Assembly: GCA_002281485.1 (NCBI GenBank)
Contig: NCGF01000006.1
Span: forward strand, 96,345 to 160,344
Length of the DNA: 64,000 bases
DNA from: Sphingomonas sp. 28-66-16
GTDB taxonomy: Bacteria > Pseudomonadota > Alphaproteobacteria > Sphingomonadales > Sphingomonadaceae
Direction: 5' to 3'
The position numbers were made by a program, and so were the translations under genes. The notes below the pieces were generated by a model. It was not told where the DNA came from and did not search any database. It was given only the letters and a program-made list of their open reading frames with translations. Shown in pieces: positions 44,799-53,601 of the stretch (positions are counted from its first letter, which is position 1; each line of letters opens with the position of its first letter).

Positions 44799-46175
44799 TC
44801 AACCAGCCGTCGCGTTCGGGAGAAATAGCTCCGTCCGCAATCCGGGATGGTTGTCGGTTATCGTCAGCCTCCCCCCATGAATCGATGTCACGGCGGAAAC
44901 AAGAGCCAAGCCGAGACCGACACCGGGCGTTCCGCGGCTGTTGTCGAGCCGATAGAAGCGATCGAGAATGCGTTTTCGCTCGCTTGCCGGGACTCCCGGG
45001 CCGTCATCGGCGACGATGAGGGCGACGCCGTCCGCCTTCGGCGCAAGCTCCACGGAGATGCGGGTTGCGGCCGGCGTATGAATGATCGCGTTTTCGATCA
45101 GATTTGTAATGGCCTGGGCGAGCATCTCTGGGTCGGCCCGACCGAAAATGTTCGGCTCGATCGAGCCGGAAAGAACATGCGCCGCGTCCTCCGCGACGGG
45201 TCGATAAGCGTCGACGATCGCGAGCACGAGACTGGTCAGATCGACCTGGGCGATCCGTTGACGTCCCGACCCCGCTTCTAGCGAACTGATGCGAAGCAGT
45301 GCCCGAAAAACGCCCAGGATATCGTCGATTTGACCCAGGGCGCCTTCGACCTGCTGTTCGACCGGCGATCCGCAGACGCTCTCCTTCACGGCCTCCAGAC
45401 GTTGGCGCAAGCGGGTCAGCGGCGTGCGCAGGTCGTGGGCGATGTCGGTCGATACCTGGCGCATCGCCTCCATCAGCGCTTCGATCTGCGCCAACATCCG
45501 ATTGAGATTGGCAGAGAGCTCGTCGAACTCGGGGCTCATGCCGATCGTCGGCAGCCGCTCGGTGAGACTGCCGTGCATAATCCGTTCGACCGATCGGTTG
45601 ACGCCATCGAGCCGGCGCAGGAACATGCGACCGACCGCAAAACCACCGAGCAGCGCCAATGCCGTGATCAGCACACCAAAAAGCGCGCTCGAGGTGCCCA
45701 AGGCCCAACGCAGCTCGTCGAGGTCCGATCGGTCGCTGGCCACGACGACCATCGCGCCATTGTCGAGCCTCGCCCCCAACGCCGTCAGTGATATCGTTTC
45801 GGCTCCATCGTCGGTCCGGGGGTCTCGATTGGTCAGCGCAACGTTATGCCAGCCTAGTCGGGCCACCGCAGCCGGCAGGCTTCCGGCCAGATAATTGCCG
45901 TCCTTATCCACCACCAGATAGCGCAGCTGGTGTTCGCGCACGGCGTTTTCCCGGCGGACGACGGCTCGAATCGTCTCCGTCATGCCGGCAGTTCGGCTTT
46001 CGTCGCGCAGGACGGCCACTTCGGCCGCGATGTTGTCGTTGGCCACTTCGGTTGCGTACTGGCTCACCGCATGCTCCACCAGGATCAGCAACGCCGTCGC
46101 ACCGATGGCGAAGATCGCCGCCATCATCAGCGCGAAGCGGAACGCGCCACTGCGAAAGGGGCTAAATCGCCGCAT
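44799..46175 (-). CDS. Sensor histidine kinase of a two-component system
   Basis: The product is 458 aa: helices near residues 12-33 and 162-182 enclose a periplasmic sensor, then come HAMP, the HisKA domain with AHDLRTPLTRLRQRL (His 247) and an intact HATPase (NLIENAIIHTP, DDGPGVP, GVGLGLALV). It is an orthodox, membrane-bound kinase. ATG 46175 overlaps the response-regulator stop by 14 bp; GTG 46193 is possible. The gene pair diverges from a PepSY protein and a DUF347 membrane protein, which are likely targets or partners. Confidence 0.92.
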   Translation of the reverse strand: MRRFSPFRSGAFRFALMMAAIFAIGATALLILVEHAVSQYATEVANDNIAAEVAVLRDESRTAGMTETIRAVVRRENAVREHQLRYLVVDKDGNYLAGSLPAAVARLGWHNVALTNRDPRTDDGAETISLTALGARLDNGAMVVVASDRSDLDELRWALGTSSALFGVLITALALLGGFAVGRMFLRRLDGVNRSVERIMHGSLTERLPTIGMSPEFDELSANLNRMLAQIEALMEAMRQVSTDIAHDLRTPLTRLRQRLEAVKESVCGSPVEQQVEGALGQIDDILGVFRALLRISSLEAGSGRQRIAQVDLTSLVLAIVDAYRPVAEDAAHVLSGSIEPNIFGRADPEMLAQAITNLIENAIIHTPAATRISVELAPKADGVALIVADDGPGVPASERKRILDRFYRLDNSRGTPGVGLGLALVSAVTSIHGGRLTITDNHPGLRTELFLPNATAG

Positions 46176-46836
46176 CGAGCCGGTAACCGGCACCGCGGAC
46201 GGTGTGAATCAGCTCGCGATCGAAGCCTCTGTCCACCTTTGCCCGCAAACGGCTCATGTGGCTCTCGATCAAGTTGGTACCGGGGTCGAAGTGGAACGAC
46301 CAGACGTTTTCCAGCAGCATCGTGCGCGTCACGATCTCACCGGAATGGCGCATGAGAAATTCGAGCAGCTTGTATTCCTGCTGCTGCAAATCGATGCGGA
46401 CGTCGCCGCGCGTGACCGTCCGCTTGAGAAGATCGATTTCGAGATCGGCGACAGCGAGCTTTGTGATGGTGGCGAATGTCTGCGGGCGCCGACCCAAAGC
46501 GCCGACCCTCGCCAGCAACTCGGATCCTGCAAAAGGTTTGATCAGATAGTCGTCGGCGATCGCCAGGCCTTCGACGCGGTCGTCGATTCCGTCCATGGCG
46601 GTCAGGAAAAGTGCAGGCGTCTGGACGTCTGCTGCGCGCAGCGCCTTGAGCACGGCAAGGCCATCCACACCCGGTACCATGCGATCAAGAATGAGGACGG
46701 CGTAATGGTTGCTGGTGCCCAGGAAAATCGCGTCCGGCCCCGTCGCGCAATCGTCCACCACATGTCCAGCAGCCTGCAACAGGCGCAGAACATGCTCGCG
46801 AACTTCCTTGTCGTCCTCAAGCAGCAAGAGCCTCAT
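46162..46836 (-). CDS. OmpR/PhoB-family response regulator
   Basis: The product is 224 aa: a receiver domain with the acidic pair in LLLEDDKEV, phospho-acceptor Asp 51 (LILDRMVPG) and Lys in YLIKPF, then a winged-helix DNA-binding domain (QQQEYKLLEFLMRHSGE to GAGYRLDA). Layout resembles the QseB/PmrA subgroup. It is translated just before the kinase and diverges from the PepSY gene across 161 bp that should hold its operator. Confidence 0.93.
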   Translation of the reverse strand: MRLLLLEDDKEVREHVLRLLQAAGHVVDDCATGPDAIFLGTSNHYAVLILDRMVPGVDGLAVLKALRAADVQTPALFLTAMDGIDDRVEGLAIADDYLIKPFAGSELLARVGALGRRPQTFATITKLAVADLEIDLLKRTVTRGDVRIDLQQQEYKLLEFLMRHSGEIVTRTMLLENVWSFHFDPGTNLIESHMSRLRAKVDRGFDRELIHTVRGAGYRLDAAI

Positions 46837-46997
46837 TGCGATATCCTCGTCACGCTGCCGCAGCGTAGATCAACAGGTGAGAGAGATGATCGGCAGTTTC
46901 GCCAAGTTAGCAATTCCTAATCTTCACTTCAGGTCTGGCGAATGGGGCTCGGTTTATACCGGCTACCAAGGCACTTCCGCCTTTGCAGGAGATCATC

Positions 46998-47312
46998 ATG
47001 CGAAAGATCATTAGTCTGGCCGCCATCGCGATGCTGGCATCAACCGTCGCCTACGCAGCCCCCGTCAAGCACGCGCTCAAGGGAGCAAACCTGGCCCCAT
47101 CGGCCAAGGTGACCCTTGCCGTGGCCCGGTCGACCGCGCTCGCAGCCCGGCCAGGCGTTATCACCGACCAGGAACTCGAGAAGGAAAAGGGCGGCACCGG
47201 CCTGCGCTACTCGTTCGATATCAAGAGCGACGGCAAAACCTTCGAAGTCGGCGTCGATGCCCGCACCGGCAAGGTGCTCGAGAACGCGGCCGAAGGCGCC
47301 AATCCCGACTGA
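46998..47312 (+). CDS. Periplasmic PepSY-domain protein
   Basis: This 104-aa protein has a signal peptide (ISLAAIAMLASTVAYAA) and one PepSY domain (LRYSFDIKSDGKTFEVGVDA followed by TGKVLENA). PepSY proteins are often linked with two-component systems and may inhibit proteases or act as envelope sensors. A GGAG site precedes ATG 46998. It diverges from the response regulator and is followed by a hairpin and the DUF347 protein. Confidence 0.85.
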   Translation: MRKIISLAAIAMLASTVAYAAPVKHALKGANLAPSAKVTLAVARSTALAARPGVITDQELEKEKGGTGLRYSFDIKSDGKTFEVGVDARTGKVLENAAEGANPD

Positions 47313-47331
47313 CCGCTGACCGATGGCGTTC

Positions 47332-47362
47332 GCCGCCGCTCCACGTTGATGTGAGCGGCGGC
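47332..47362 (+). terminator. Hairpin after the PepSY gene
   Basis: A 10-bp perfect stem GCCGCCGCTC/GAGCGGCGGC with an 11-nt loop lies 20 bp after the PepSY stop. No U run follows, so termination may be partial, letting some transcripts reach the DUF347 gene. Confidence 0.5.
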
Positions 47363-47412
47363 GTTCGTAGCTAGCCGGGGCGACGAACTATTCCGAGACG
47401 GAGCGGACGACG

Positions 47413-48192
47413 ATGGAAGATGCCCAAGCAAGGCAGCAACCCGCCAACAAGTTGCCAGAGGTCGTCCTGACCTTCTGGATCATCAAGATTGCGGCGACGA
47501 CGCTCGGCGAAACCGGCGGCGACACCGTCACGATGTCGATGAATCTGGGCTACCTGACCGGCACGGCGATCTTCGCTTCGTTGCTCGTCGGATTGGTCTG
47601 GTGGCAGATCAGTGCCAAACGCTTCCATCCCTTCCTGTATTGGGCAACGATCATTGCTTCGACCACCGCTGGGACGACTCTGGCAGATTTCGCCGATCGC
47701 TCGCTTGGCATCGGTTATACGGGCGGTTCGGCGATACTCCTGATCTGTCTGCTGGGTAGCTTGGCGCTATGGCATTGGTCGATGGGATCGGTCTCGGTTG
47801 ACACAGTGCGGACACCCAAGGCCGAAATTTTCTACTGGGCCACGATCACTTTTTCGCAAACGCTTGGCACCGCCCTCGGCGACTGGATCGCTGATACGAG
47901 CGGTCTCGGCTATCAAGGTGGTGCGCTCGTGTTCGCCGCGGCATTGCTCGCGCTTGTCGCCCTTTATTATTGGAGTAGCGTCTCGCGCGTCTTCCTATTC
48001 TGGGCTGCCTTCATCCTGACGAGGCCGCTCGGGGCGACCGTCGGCGATCTCCTGGACAAGCCGCATGACAAGGGCGGGCTGGATTTCAGCAGGCCGCTCG
48101 CATCAGCCGTTCTGGCGGTCTTCATTGTCGGATGCGTGTTGCTGCTACCTCAGCGGGCTGGCGACCATCCCAAATCCACGTCAGCCACGTGA
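47413..48192 (+). CDS. Membrane protein with four DUF347 repeats (COG4705-type)
   Basis: This 259-aa protein has about eight helices built from four copies of a module at residues about 15-60, 72-118, 138-183 and 193-245. Each has a T(T/Q)xxGxxxxD core: TTLGETGGDTV, STTAGTTLADFA, QTLGTALGDWIA and RPLGATVGDLL. DUF347 repeats are of unknown function. Conserved Thr, Gly and Asp in each copy could line a transport path, but this is inference. It follows the PepSY gene by 100 bp, beside a divergent two-component system. Confidence 0.85.
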   Translation: MEDAQARQQPANKLPEVVLTFWIIKIAATTLGETGGDTVTMSMNLGYLTGTAIFASLLVGLVWWQISAKRFHPFLYWATIIASTTAGTTLADFADRSLGIGYTGGSAILLICLLGSLALWHWSMGSVSVDTVRTPKAEIFYWATITFSQTLGTALGDWIADTSGLGYQGGALVFAAALLALVALYYWSSVSRVFLFWAAFILTRPLGATVGDLLDKPHDKGGLDFSRPLASAVLAVFIVGCVLLLPQRAGDHPKSTSAT

Positions 48193-48307
48193 TATCTGGA
48201 TAGCGACCAAGGGATCAGCCAACGCCCGCGAATCCCCTTGCTCGGCCGGCCTCGGGGCGGTGCCAGCGCAGCGACGGGCGGTGCAATCTACCCCGCCGCC
48301 CCGCCTC

Positions 48308-48649
48308 TCACGCCGCCGGCGCCCCAACTCCTGCCGCTGCCAGATGCGCCGACAGCCGCCCGCTCGCCCACAGAAAGAACATGCGGTAATCGCTGACCAG
48401 CGACCAGAGCGGATAGGTGAAGGTCGCTGGCCGGTTCTTCTCGACCGCGAAATGCGCCGGCCACGCCATGCCGTATCCCGCCAGCGGCACCAGCGCCCAC
48501 CACCAGCCGCCACGCGCGATCGCCACGGCCGCGAATCCGAACGTCATCGCCGTACCGATGTAATGCAGCATCCGCGTCTCGGGGCGGGCATGCTCGCGAA
48601 GATAATGCGGCCAGAAATCTGCGTATCGGGTAATCTTTGCTGACGTCAC
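48308..48649 (-). CDS. Mpo1-like (DUF962) membrane protein
   Basis: This 113-aa protein has the DUF962 pattern: FWPHYLREHARPETRMLHYIGT followed by several helices and PLWSLVSDYRMFFLW. The yeast relative Mpo1 is a dioxygenase in fatty-acid alpha-oxidation with essential His residues; the His positions HYLREH and HYIG are kept here. GTG 48649 overlaps the amidohydrolase stop by four bases (GTGA), so the two form an operon. Confidence 0.84.
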   Translation of the reverse strand: MTSAKITRYADFWPHYLREHARPETRMLHYIGTAMTFGFAAVAIARGGWWWALVPLAGYGMAWPAHFAVEKNRPATFTYPLWSLVSDYRMFFLWASGRLSAHLAAAGVGAPAA

Positions 48650-50694
48650 TTCGGTCGTCCGGCAAAGCCCGCCGCCTCCCGCAGTTCATCGGCGTTCATC
48701 AGCGCGCCGTCGGACATCACCCAGAGCGTCCGGCGCAGCGCACCGATGTCTTTCGACACGTCGCCGTCGACCAGCACCAGATCGGCCTGCTTGCCGACCG
48801 TCACCGATCCGGTCTCCTTGTCGGCGCCGACCAGCCGGGCGGGGACGATCGTCGCTGCTTGCAGCGCCTCGGCATTGCTGAACCCGGCCTGGGTATAGAG
48901 TTCGAGCTCCCGGACGATCTCGAGCCCCGACCCGTCAGTGCCCGCGACGATCGGCACCCCGGCCTCGTGGAGCGCGCGGGTGAGCGCGACCAATTTGGCA
49001 AAGCTCGCGCGCCAGTCGGCGCGGGTCACGCCTTCGGGCGGCTTGAACCCGCCCGCGCGAAAGCCGCGCTCGACCGTCGGCGGCAGCGTGCCGATATAAG
49101 GCTCATAGGCCGGCGAGAGATCGCCATTCTCGGGCACGTACAGGCTCTCGAAGGTCGACAGCGTTGGATCGACGGTGATCTTCTTGTCGGCCATCAGCTT
49201 GATCAGCGATTTCATCGGCTCGGCGGTCAAATCGACATCCTTGGCGTATTTGCCGGGGCCGTTGAAGCGCTCGATGCCGTTGTCGATATCGACGACGCTG
49301 TCGGGCAGCGCCTGCATCATGACGAAATTGATGTGGGTGATCTCGTCATAGCCACCCGCGATCACGTCGGTCGGGCGCAGCGTCGCCGGGATATGGCCGT
49401 GGACGTGCAAGCCCAGCTTGTGCGCCTCCTTGATCGCCGGCCACAGCCATTCGGGCTTCATCGAGGTGTAGAATTTGACGGCGGCAAAGCCGTTGTCCTT
49501 GGCGCGGTGAACCGCTGCAATCGCTTCCTCCGCCGACGACACGCTGATCCCGCCCTGCGCCTGAAGCGGCCCCTTGCCGTCGATCAGCACCGACGAATAG
49601 ACCGTCGGGAACAGCAATTTGCCTTCCGCGATCTGCTTGTTGCGCAGCACCGTCGGCTGGATGTCGGCACCCGGGTTGCGTGCGTTCGTCTCGCCTTGCG
49701 ACAGCAATTGCAGCCCGGTCAGATCGGAGCCGACATGCATGTGCGCGTCCCAGATGCCGGGGCTGAGCGTCTTGCCGGTGCCGTCGATCACGCGGGCATT
49801 GGCCGGCACCTTCACCGATCCCGACGGGCCGACCGCAGCGATCTTGCCCGCGTTCGCGATCACGGTCTGGTCGGGAACGAACTTGCCGCCGATCGCGTCG
49901 AACAGCACGACATGGGTGAACGCCACGGGCACCGGCGAGACCGTGCCGAAGCGTGCCTTGATCGCCGGATTGCGCGCCGCCATCGCCTCGATCTGCGCCT
50001 TTTGCAGTGTCAGCAGATCGCCGGTATACGCCTCGGGCATCAGGGAAATCCCGGCGCTGACGAAACCGAAGAAACTGCCATCGGCGTTCATCACCAGCGG
50101 GATCGGCTCGTTCGACACGCCCTCGATCGTCCAGATCGTCACGGTCTTGGCGCTCGCGCCGCTGCCGATCGGCACGTCGACCAGCCGCGTCATCCGCGCC
50201 GATCCACCGGGCAGCAACGAAAGGCTATGATTGGGCGCCTTGAGCGCGGCCTCGGCAAAATAGGCATTGGCGATAATCGGCCCGCCAAAGGTCGAGTATT
50301 GCGATTTGCCGTCATAGCCCACGCTGCCCGCATCGATCGGCGATTTCCAGATCGCTTTGCCGTCGGTGATCGCGAAGGTCTCGGCCGAATCTCCCGACGG
50401 GGTATAGCCGCGGATGACGATCCGGTCGGGCTGGCCGTTCGCGCCGGTGTGGATGATCTCGTCCTGCTCGAAGATCTGCCCGCGCAGGTTCATGCTCTCG
50501 CGCGTCGCGACCGTGCCGTTGGGCAGCGTCCAGATCGCCGAGTGGCCGTGCTGGCCGGCGGCGGAGACGATGAGGAACTTCTTGGCCGACGGCGGCGGGA
50601 CGAGCAATTGCTCCTTGGGCGTCTGCGCCGCGGTCGAGGTGGCGATCAGGCCAATGGATGCGGCGCAGGCCAGCATTTGGTGACGATGCAGCAT
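48646..50694 (-). CDS. Exported amidohydrolase-family protein
   Basis: The product is 682 aa with a signal peptide (LACAASIGLIATSTAAQ), an extra N-terminal beta-rich region of about 270 residues, then a metal-dependent amidohydrolase barrel. Metal and catalytic residues are visible in SPGIWDAHMHVG (HxH), AVKFYTSM (Lys), HVHGHI, EITHINFV and AGTDGSG (Asp). Members cleave dipeptides, imides or similar bonds; the substrate cannot be told. It leads the operon with the Mpo1-like gene and diverges from the Y-family polymerase. Confidence 0.87.
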   Translation of the reverse strand: MLHRHQMLACAASIGLIATSTAAQTPKEQLLVPPPSAKKFLIVSAAGQHGHSAIWTLPNGTVATRESMNLRGQIFEQDEIIHTGANGQPDRIVIRGYTPSGDSAETFAITDGKAIWKSPIDAGSVGYDGKSQYSTFGGPIIANAYFAEAALKAPNHSLSLLPGGSARMTRLVDVPIGSGASAKTVTIWTIEGVSNEPIPLVMNADGSFFGFVSAGISLMPEAYTGDLLTLQKAQIEAMAARNPAIKARFGTVSPVPVAFTHVVLFDAIGGKFVPDQTVIANAGKIAAVGPSGSVKVPANARVIDGTGKTLSPGIWDAHMHVGSDLTGLQLLSQGETNARNPGADIQPTVLRNKQIAEGKLLFPTVYSSVLIDGKGPLQAQGGISVSSAEEAIAAVHRAKDNGFAAVKFYTSMKPEWLWPAIKEAHKLGLHVHGHIPATLRPTDVIAGGYDEITHINFVMMQALPDSVVDIDNGIERFNGPGKYAKDVDLTAEPMKSLIKLMADKKITVDPTLSTFESLYVPENGDLSPAYEPYIGTLPPTVERGFRAGGFKPPEGVTRADWRASFAKLVALTRALHEAGVPIVAGTDGSGLEIVRELELYTQAGFSNAEALQAATIVPARLVGADKETGSVTVGKQADLVLVDGDVSKDIGALRRTLWVMSDGALMNADELREAAGFAGRPK

Positions 50695-50808
50695 GAAATC
50701 CCCCCCTTACAGGTGTATTGTCATGATGCTACACTTGTGGCGCTTCGCAGCAAGCAAAAATGTCGATGTGCGCTTTCCTATTTTTCGCAGCTCGGCTAAG
50801 TTCGCTTT

Positions 50809-52215
50809 ATGTTCTCCGCTGCCGCCCGCCCCGACTCGCCCACCGGCCCGGGACCGATGGCGCCGATTGTCAAAGATGCGTGCAGACCCGCGACTTCCGC
50901 AACTTTACCTGCTGCAACGGTTGGCAATTCGACCCTCCCGCCGCGCCCGCTGCGCTGGCTTTTCCTCGATCTCAACAGCTATTTCGCGAGCGTCGAGCAG
51001 CAGTTGAACCCGGCCTTGCGCGGCAAGCCGATCCTCGTCGCGCCGGTCGACAGCGATACCACTGTCGCCATCGCCGCCAGCATCGAAGCCAAGAAATTCG
51101 GCATCAAGACCGGCACGCCCGTCTGGGAAGCCAAGCGTCAGTGCCGCGACCTCATCGTTACCCCTGCCCGCCACGACAAATATGTCGAATTCCACGACGC
51201 GATCGTCGCCGAGATCTGGAAGCACATCCCCGTCACCAAGGTTTGTTCGATCGATGAGGTCGCCTGCCGCCTGCTCGACAACGAAAACAGCGTCGCGGCG
51301 GCGACCGCGCTCGCCCGGCGGATCAAGGCGGGTATCCTCGCGCATGTCGGCGAATGCCTGACCAGCTCGGTCGGCATCGCCCCTAACCGGCTGCTGGCGA
51401 AGCTCGCCTCGGACATGATGAAGCCCGACGGCCTCGTCGTGCTCTCCGCCGAAACGCTGCCGCAACGACTTTACGACATGCCGCTGCGCGATATCGCCGG
51501 GATCGGCGCGAAGATGGAGAAACGCCTCGCGCAAGAGGGAATCAACGACATCCGCCAGCTCTGCGAACGGCGGCCGCGCGACGCCGGCACCGCGTGGGGC
51601 GGCACCAATGGCGATCGGCTCTGGTATCTGCTCCACGGCGTCGATCTGCCCGAAAAGCCGACGCAAAGCCGCACGATCGGCCACAGCCACGTCCTGTCGC
51701 CGGGCAAGCGCGGGCTCGAACCGGTGCGGCTGACCGCGCGCCGGCTCGCGCTCAAGGCGGCGAGCCGGTTACGGCGCAAGGGCTATCGCAGCCGCCTGCT
51801 CGTCCTCCACGGCAAGTTCGAAGACGACAAGAGCAACTGGCGCGCTTCGGTGAAGCTGCCCGCGACGCAGGACAGCTTCGTCATCCTTGCCGCGCTCGAC
51901 GGGCTGTTTCCCAGGCTTGCAGCGGCTGGCCGGGCGCGTGGCGGCGGCTTCCAGCTGCGGATGGTCGGCGTCACGCTTTGCGAGATCGAGCCGGTCGCGG
52001 GCGAGCAGGAAGCGCTGTTCGCGCACCTTGATCCCGATGATCCGCTCGCGCGCGAAAGCAGGGGACTCGCCCTCAGCCGGGCTATGGACAGGCTCAACGA
52101 GAAATTCGGGCGACATGCGGTGTCGGTCGGGCCGATCCATGGCGACCGCATCGATCGGGTCGGCACCAAGATCGCCTTTGGCCGCATCCCCGAACCGCAT
52201 GAGTTTCATGAATGA
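50809..52215 (+). CDS. Y-family DNA polymerase (DinB/ImpB type)
   Basis: This is a 468-aa translesion polymerase. The catalytic acidic residues are Asp 54 in LFLDLNSYFASVEQQ and Asp 149/Glu 150 in CSIDEVAC; SSVGIAPNRLLAKLASDM is the palm/thumb segment. Little-finger sequences follow. The first 45 or so residues look non-homologous, so ATG 50857 may be the true start. No LexA-type operator or imuA/dnaE2 partners are seen, so it is not an ImuB cassette. Confidence 0.88.
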   Translation: MFSAAARPDSPTGPGPMAPIVKDACRPATSATLPAATVGNSTLPPRPLRWLFLDLNSYFASVEQQLNPALRGKPILVAPVDSDTTVAIAASIEAKKFGIKTGTPVWEAKRQCRDLIVTPARHDKYVEFHDAIVAEIWKHIPVTKVCSIDEVACRLLDNENSVAAATALARRIKAGILAHVGECLTSSVGIAPNRLLAKLASDMMKPDGLVVLSAETLPQRLYDMPLRDIAGIGAKMEKRLAQEGINDIRQLCERRPRDAGTAWGGTNGDRLWYLLHGVDLPEKPTQSRTIGHSHVLSPGKRGLEPVRLTARRLALKAASRLRRKGYRSRLLVLHGKFEDDKSNWRASVKLPATQDSFVILAALDGLFPRLAAAGRARGGGFQLRMVGVTLCEIEPVAGEQEALFAHLDPDDPLARESRGLALSRAMDRLNEKFGRHAVSVGPIHGDRIDRVGTKIAFGRIPEPHEFHE

Positions 52216-52331
52216 AGCGCGGCCGTCTCTCCCTGCCAAGATGACAGTTTTGTTGCGTCGCGAAATGAAATGCGCGGGGGTTTTTACGGGTCTTGACGAA
52301 TGTTGCTGCGTGCGCGAAGCAATATGGCGCC

Positions 52332-52712
52332 ATGAGAAAAACCCTCCCCATCGCCGCCGCTGCGATCGCGCTTTGCGCGCTTGCGGCCTGTGAAAACAAG
52401 ACCGAGACGGTCACGACCCAGGCGCCCGATCCCCAGGCAGCCGAACTCGCCAAGGCGCCGCCGGTCGAACTGCCGCCCGCGATGAAGGCGTCGGTCACCT
52501 TCCGCTGCAAGGACAATAGCCTGGTCTACGTCGATTTCTTCTCGGGCGACAAGCAGGCGCTGCTCAAGACCGAAAAGGGTGGCACGCCGATCAAGCTCAC
52601 CGCCGAAAAGGCGGGCGATGCGCTCGTCGCCGATGGCTATTCGCTGACGGGTACGCCCAAGTCCATCACGCTCACGCGCCCGGGCAAGCCTACCCTCACC
52701 TGCCGGACCTGA
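52332..52712 (+). CDS. Lipoprotein with MliC-like lysozyme-inhibitor domain
   Basis: The product is 126 aa: a lipoprotein signal with lipobox LAAC (Cys 20), a short Pro-rich linker, then a compact beta domain from VTFRCKDNSLVYVDFF to TLTCRT with two Cys that would form a disulfide. The pattern fits MliC/PliC inhibitors of c-type lysozyme; similarity is moderate and other small beta lipoproteins are possible. A strong terminator follows. Confidence 0.68.
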   Translation: MRKTLPIAAAAIALCALAACENKTETVTTQAPDPQAAELAKAPPVELPPAMKASVTFRCKDNSLVYVDFFSGDKQALLKTEKGGTPIKLTAEKAGDALVADGYSLTGTPKSITLTRPGKPTLTCRT

Positions 52713-52737
52713 CTTTCAGCCGCTACACTGTCCACCG

Positions 52738-52770
52738 GGGCCGGCGAGGCAACTCGCCGGCCCTTATTCT
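52738..52770 (+). terminator. Rho-independent terminator after the MliC-like gene
   Basis: An 11-bp perfect stem GGGCCGGCGAG/CTCGCCGGCCC closed by a GCAA tetraloop (52738-52763) is followed by TTATTCTT. This is the clearest intrinsic terminator in the window and separates the lipoprotein from the parA-like gene. Confidence 0.85.
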
Positions 52771-52859
52771 TGCGCGCGACGATACCGCCGGACTGCGCCC
52801 TTGCCACCCCGCGCCCGGTTGGGCACGATACGGTTGAAGCTGCGCAGGGACCAAGGGCA

Positions 52860-53588
52860 TTGGCGACGATCGCGATCTACAGTCTGAAGGGCGGCGTCGG
52901 GAAGACTTCCCTCGCCGTCAATCTCGCCTGGTGCGCCGCTACGCTGTCGTCGCGGCGGACGCTGTTGTGGGATCTCGATCCGCAGGCCGCGAGCACCTTC
53001 ATGCTGACCCGGCGCAAGACCAAGGATCAGGCGCAATCGGTTTTCACCAAGGATGTCGATCCCGCAAAGCTCGTCCGCAAGACCGGGATCGAACGGCTCG
53101 ATCTGATCGGTGCCGATGCGTCGCTGCGGGGGCTCGATCTGCTGTTCCACGAACTCGACAAGAAGAAATTGCTCACCAAGTTGCTCGCGACGGTCGGCAA
53201 GGATTATGATCGCGTGCTGCTCGACTGCCCCCCCGGCCTCACCGAGACGAGCGACCAAGTGATGCGCGCCGCCGATCTGATCGTCGTGCCCGTCATCCCT
53301 TCGCCGCTGTCCGAACGCGCCTATGCCGAGGTCGTCGAGCAACTCGGCGCCCGTGCCGAGCTGATGCCGGTGCATTCGATGGTCGACCGGCGACGCAAGC
53401 TCCATGCCGAGGCGCTCGCCAAGCACCCAGACTGGCCGGTGATCCCCATGGCGAGCATCGTCGAATCGATGTCGGTGCAGCGCGCCCCGGTCGGGACATT
53501 CGCGCCACGATCGATTGCCGGTCGTGCGTTTGCGCAGCTGTGGCAGGCAATCGAGCGGCGCCTCGCCGAGCCGGGCCGCAAACCCTGA
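52860..53588 (+). CDS. Orphan ParA-family ATPase
   Basis: The product is 242 aa with the deviant Walker A motif SLKGGVGKTSLAVNLAW, Walker A' LLWDLDPQAAST and Walker B VLLDCPPGLTETSD. ParA-type ATPases position DNA or protein complexes on the nucleoid or at poles. No ParB gene or parS site is nearby and the protein lacks an N-terminal DNA-binding domain. TTG 52860 starts the domain with AGGGA 9 nt upstream. The aat gene follows by 13 bp. Confidence 0.87.
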   Translation: MATIAIYSLKGGVGKTSLAVNLAWCAATLSSRRTLLWDLDPQAASTFMLTRRKTKDQAQSVFTKDVDPAKLVRKTGIERLDLIGADASLRGLDLLFHELDKKKLLTKLLATVGKDYDRVLLDCPPGLTETSDQVMRAADLIVVPVIPSPLSERAYAEVVEQLGARAELMPVHSMVDRRRKLHAEALAKHPDWPVIPMASIVESMSVQRAPVGTFAPRSIAGRAFAQLWQAIERRLAEPGRKP

Positions 53589-53601
53589 CCAAGGCTGCCG
53601 C

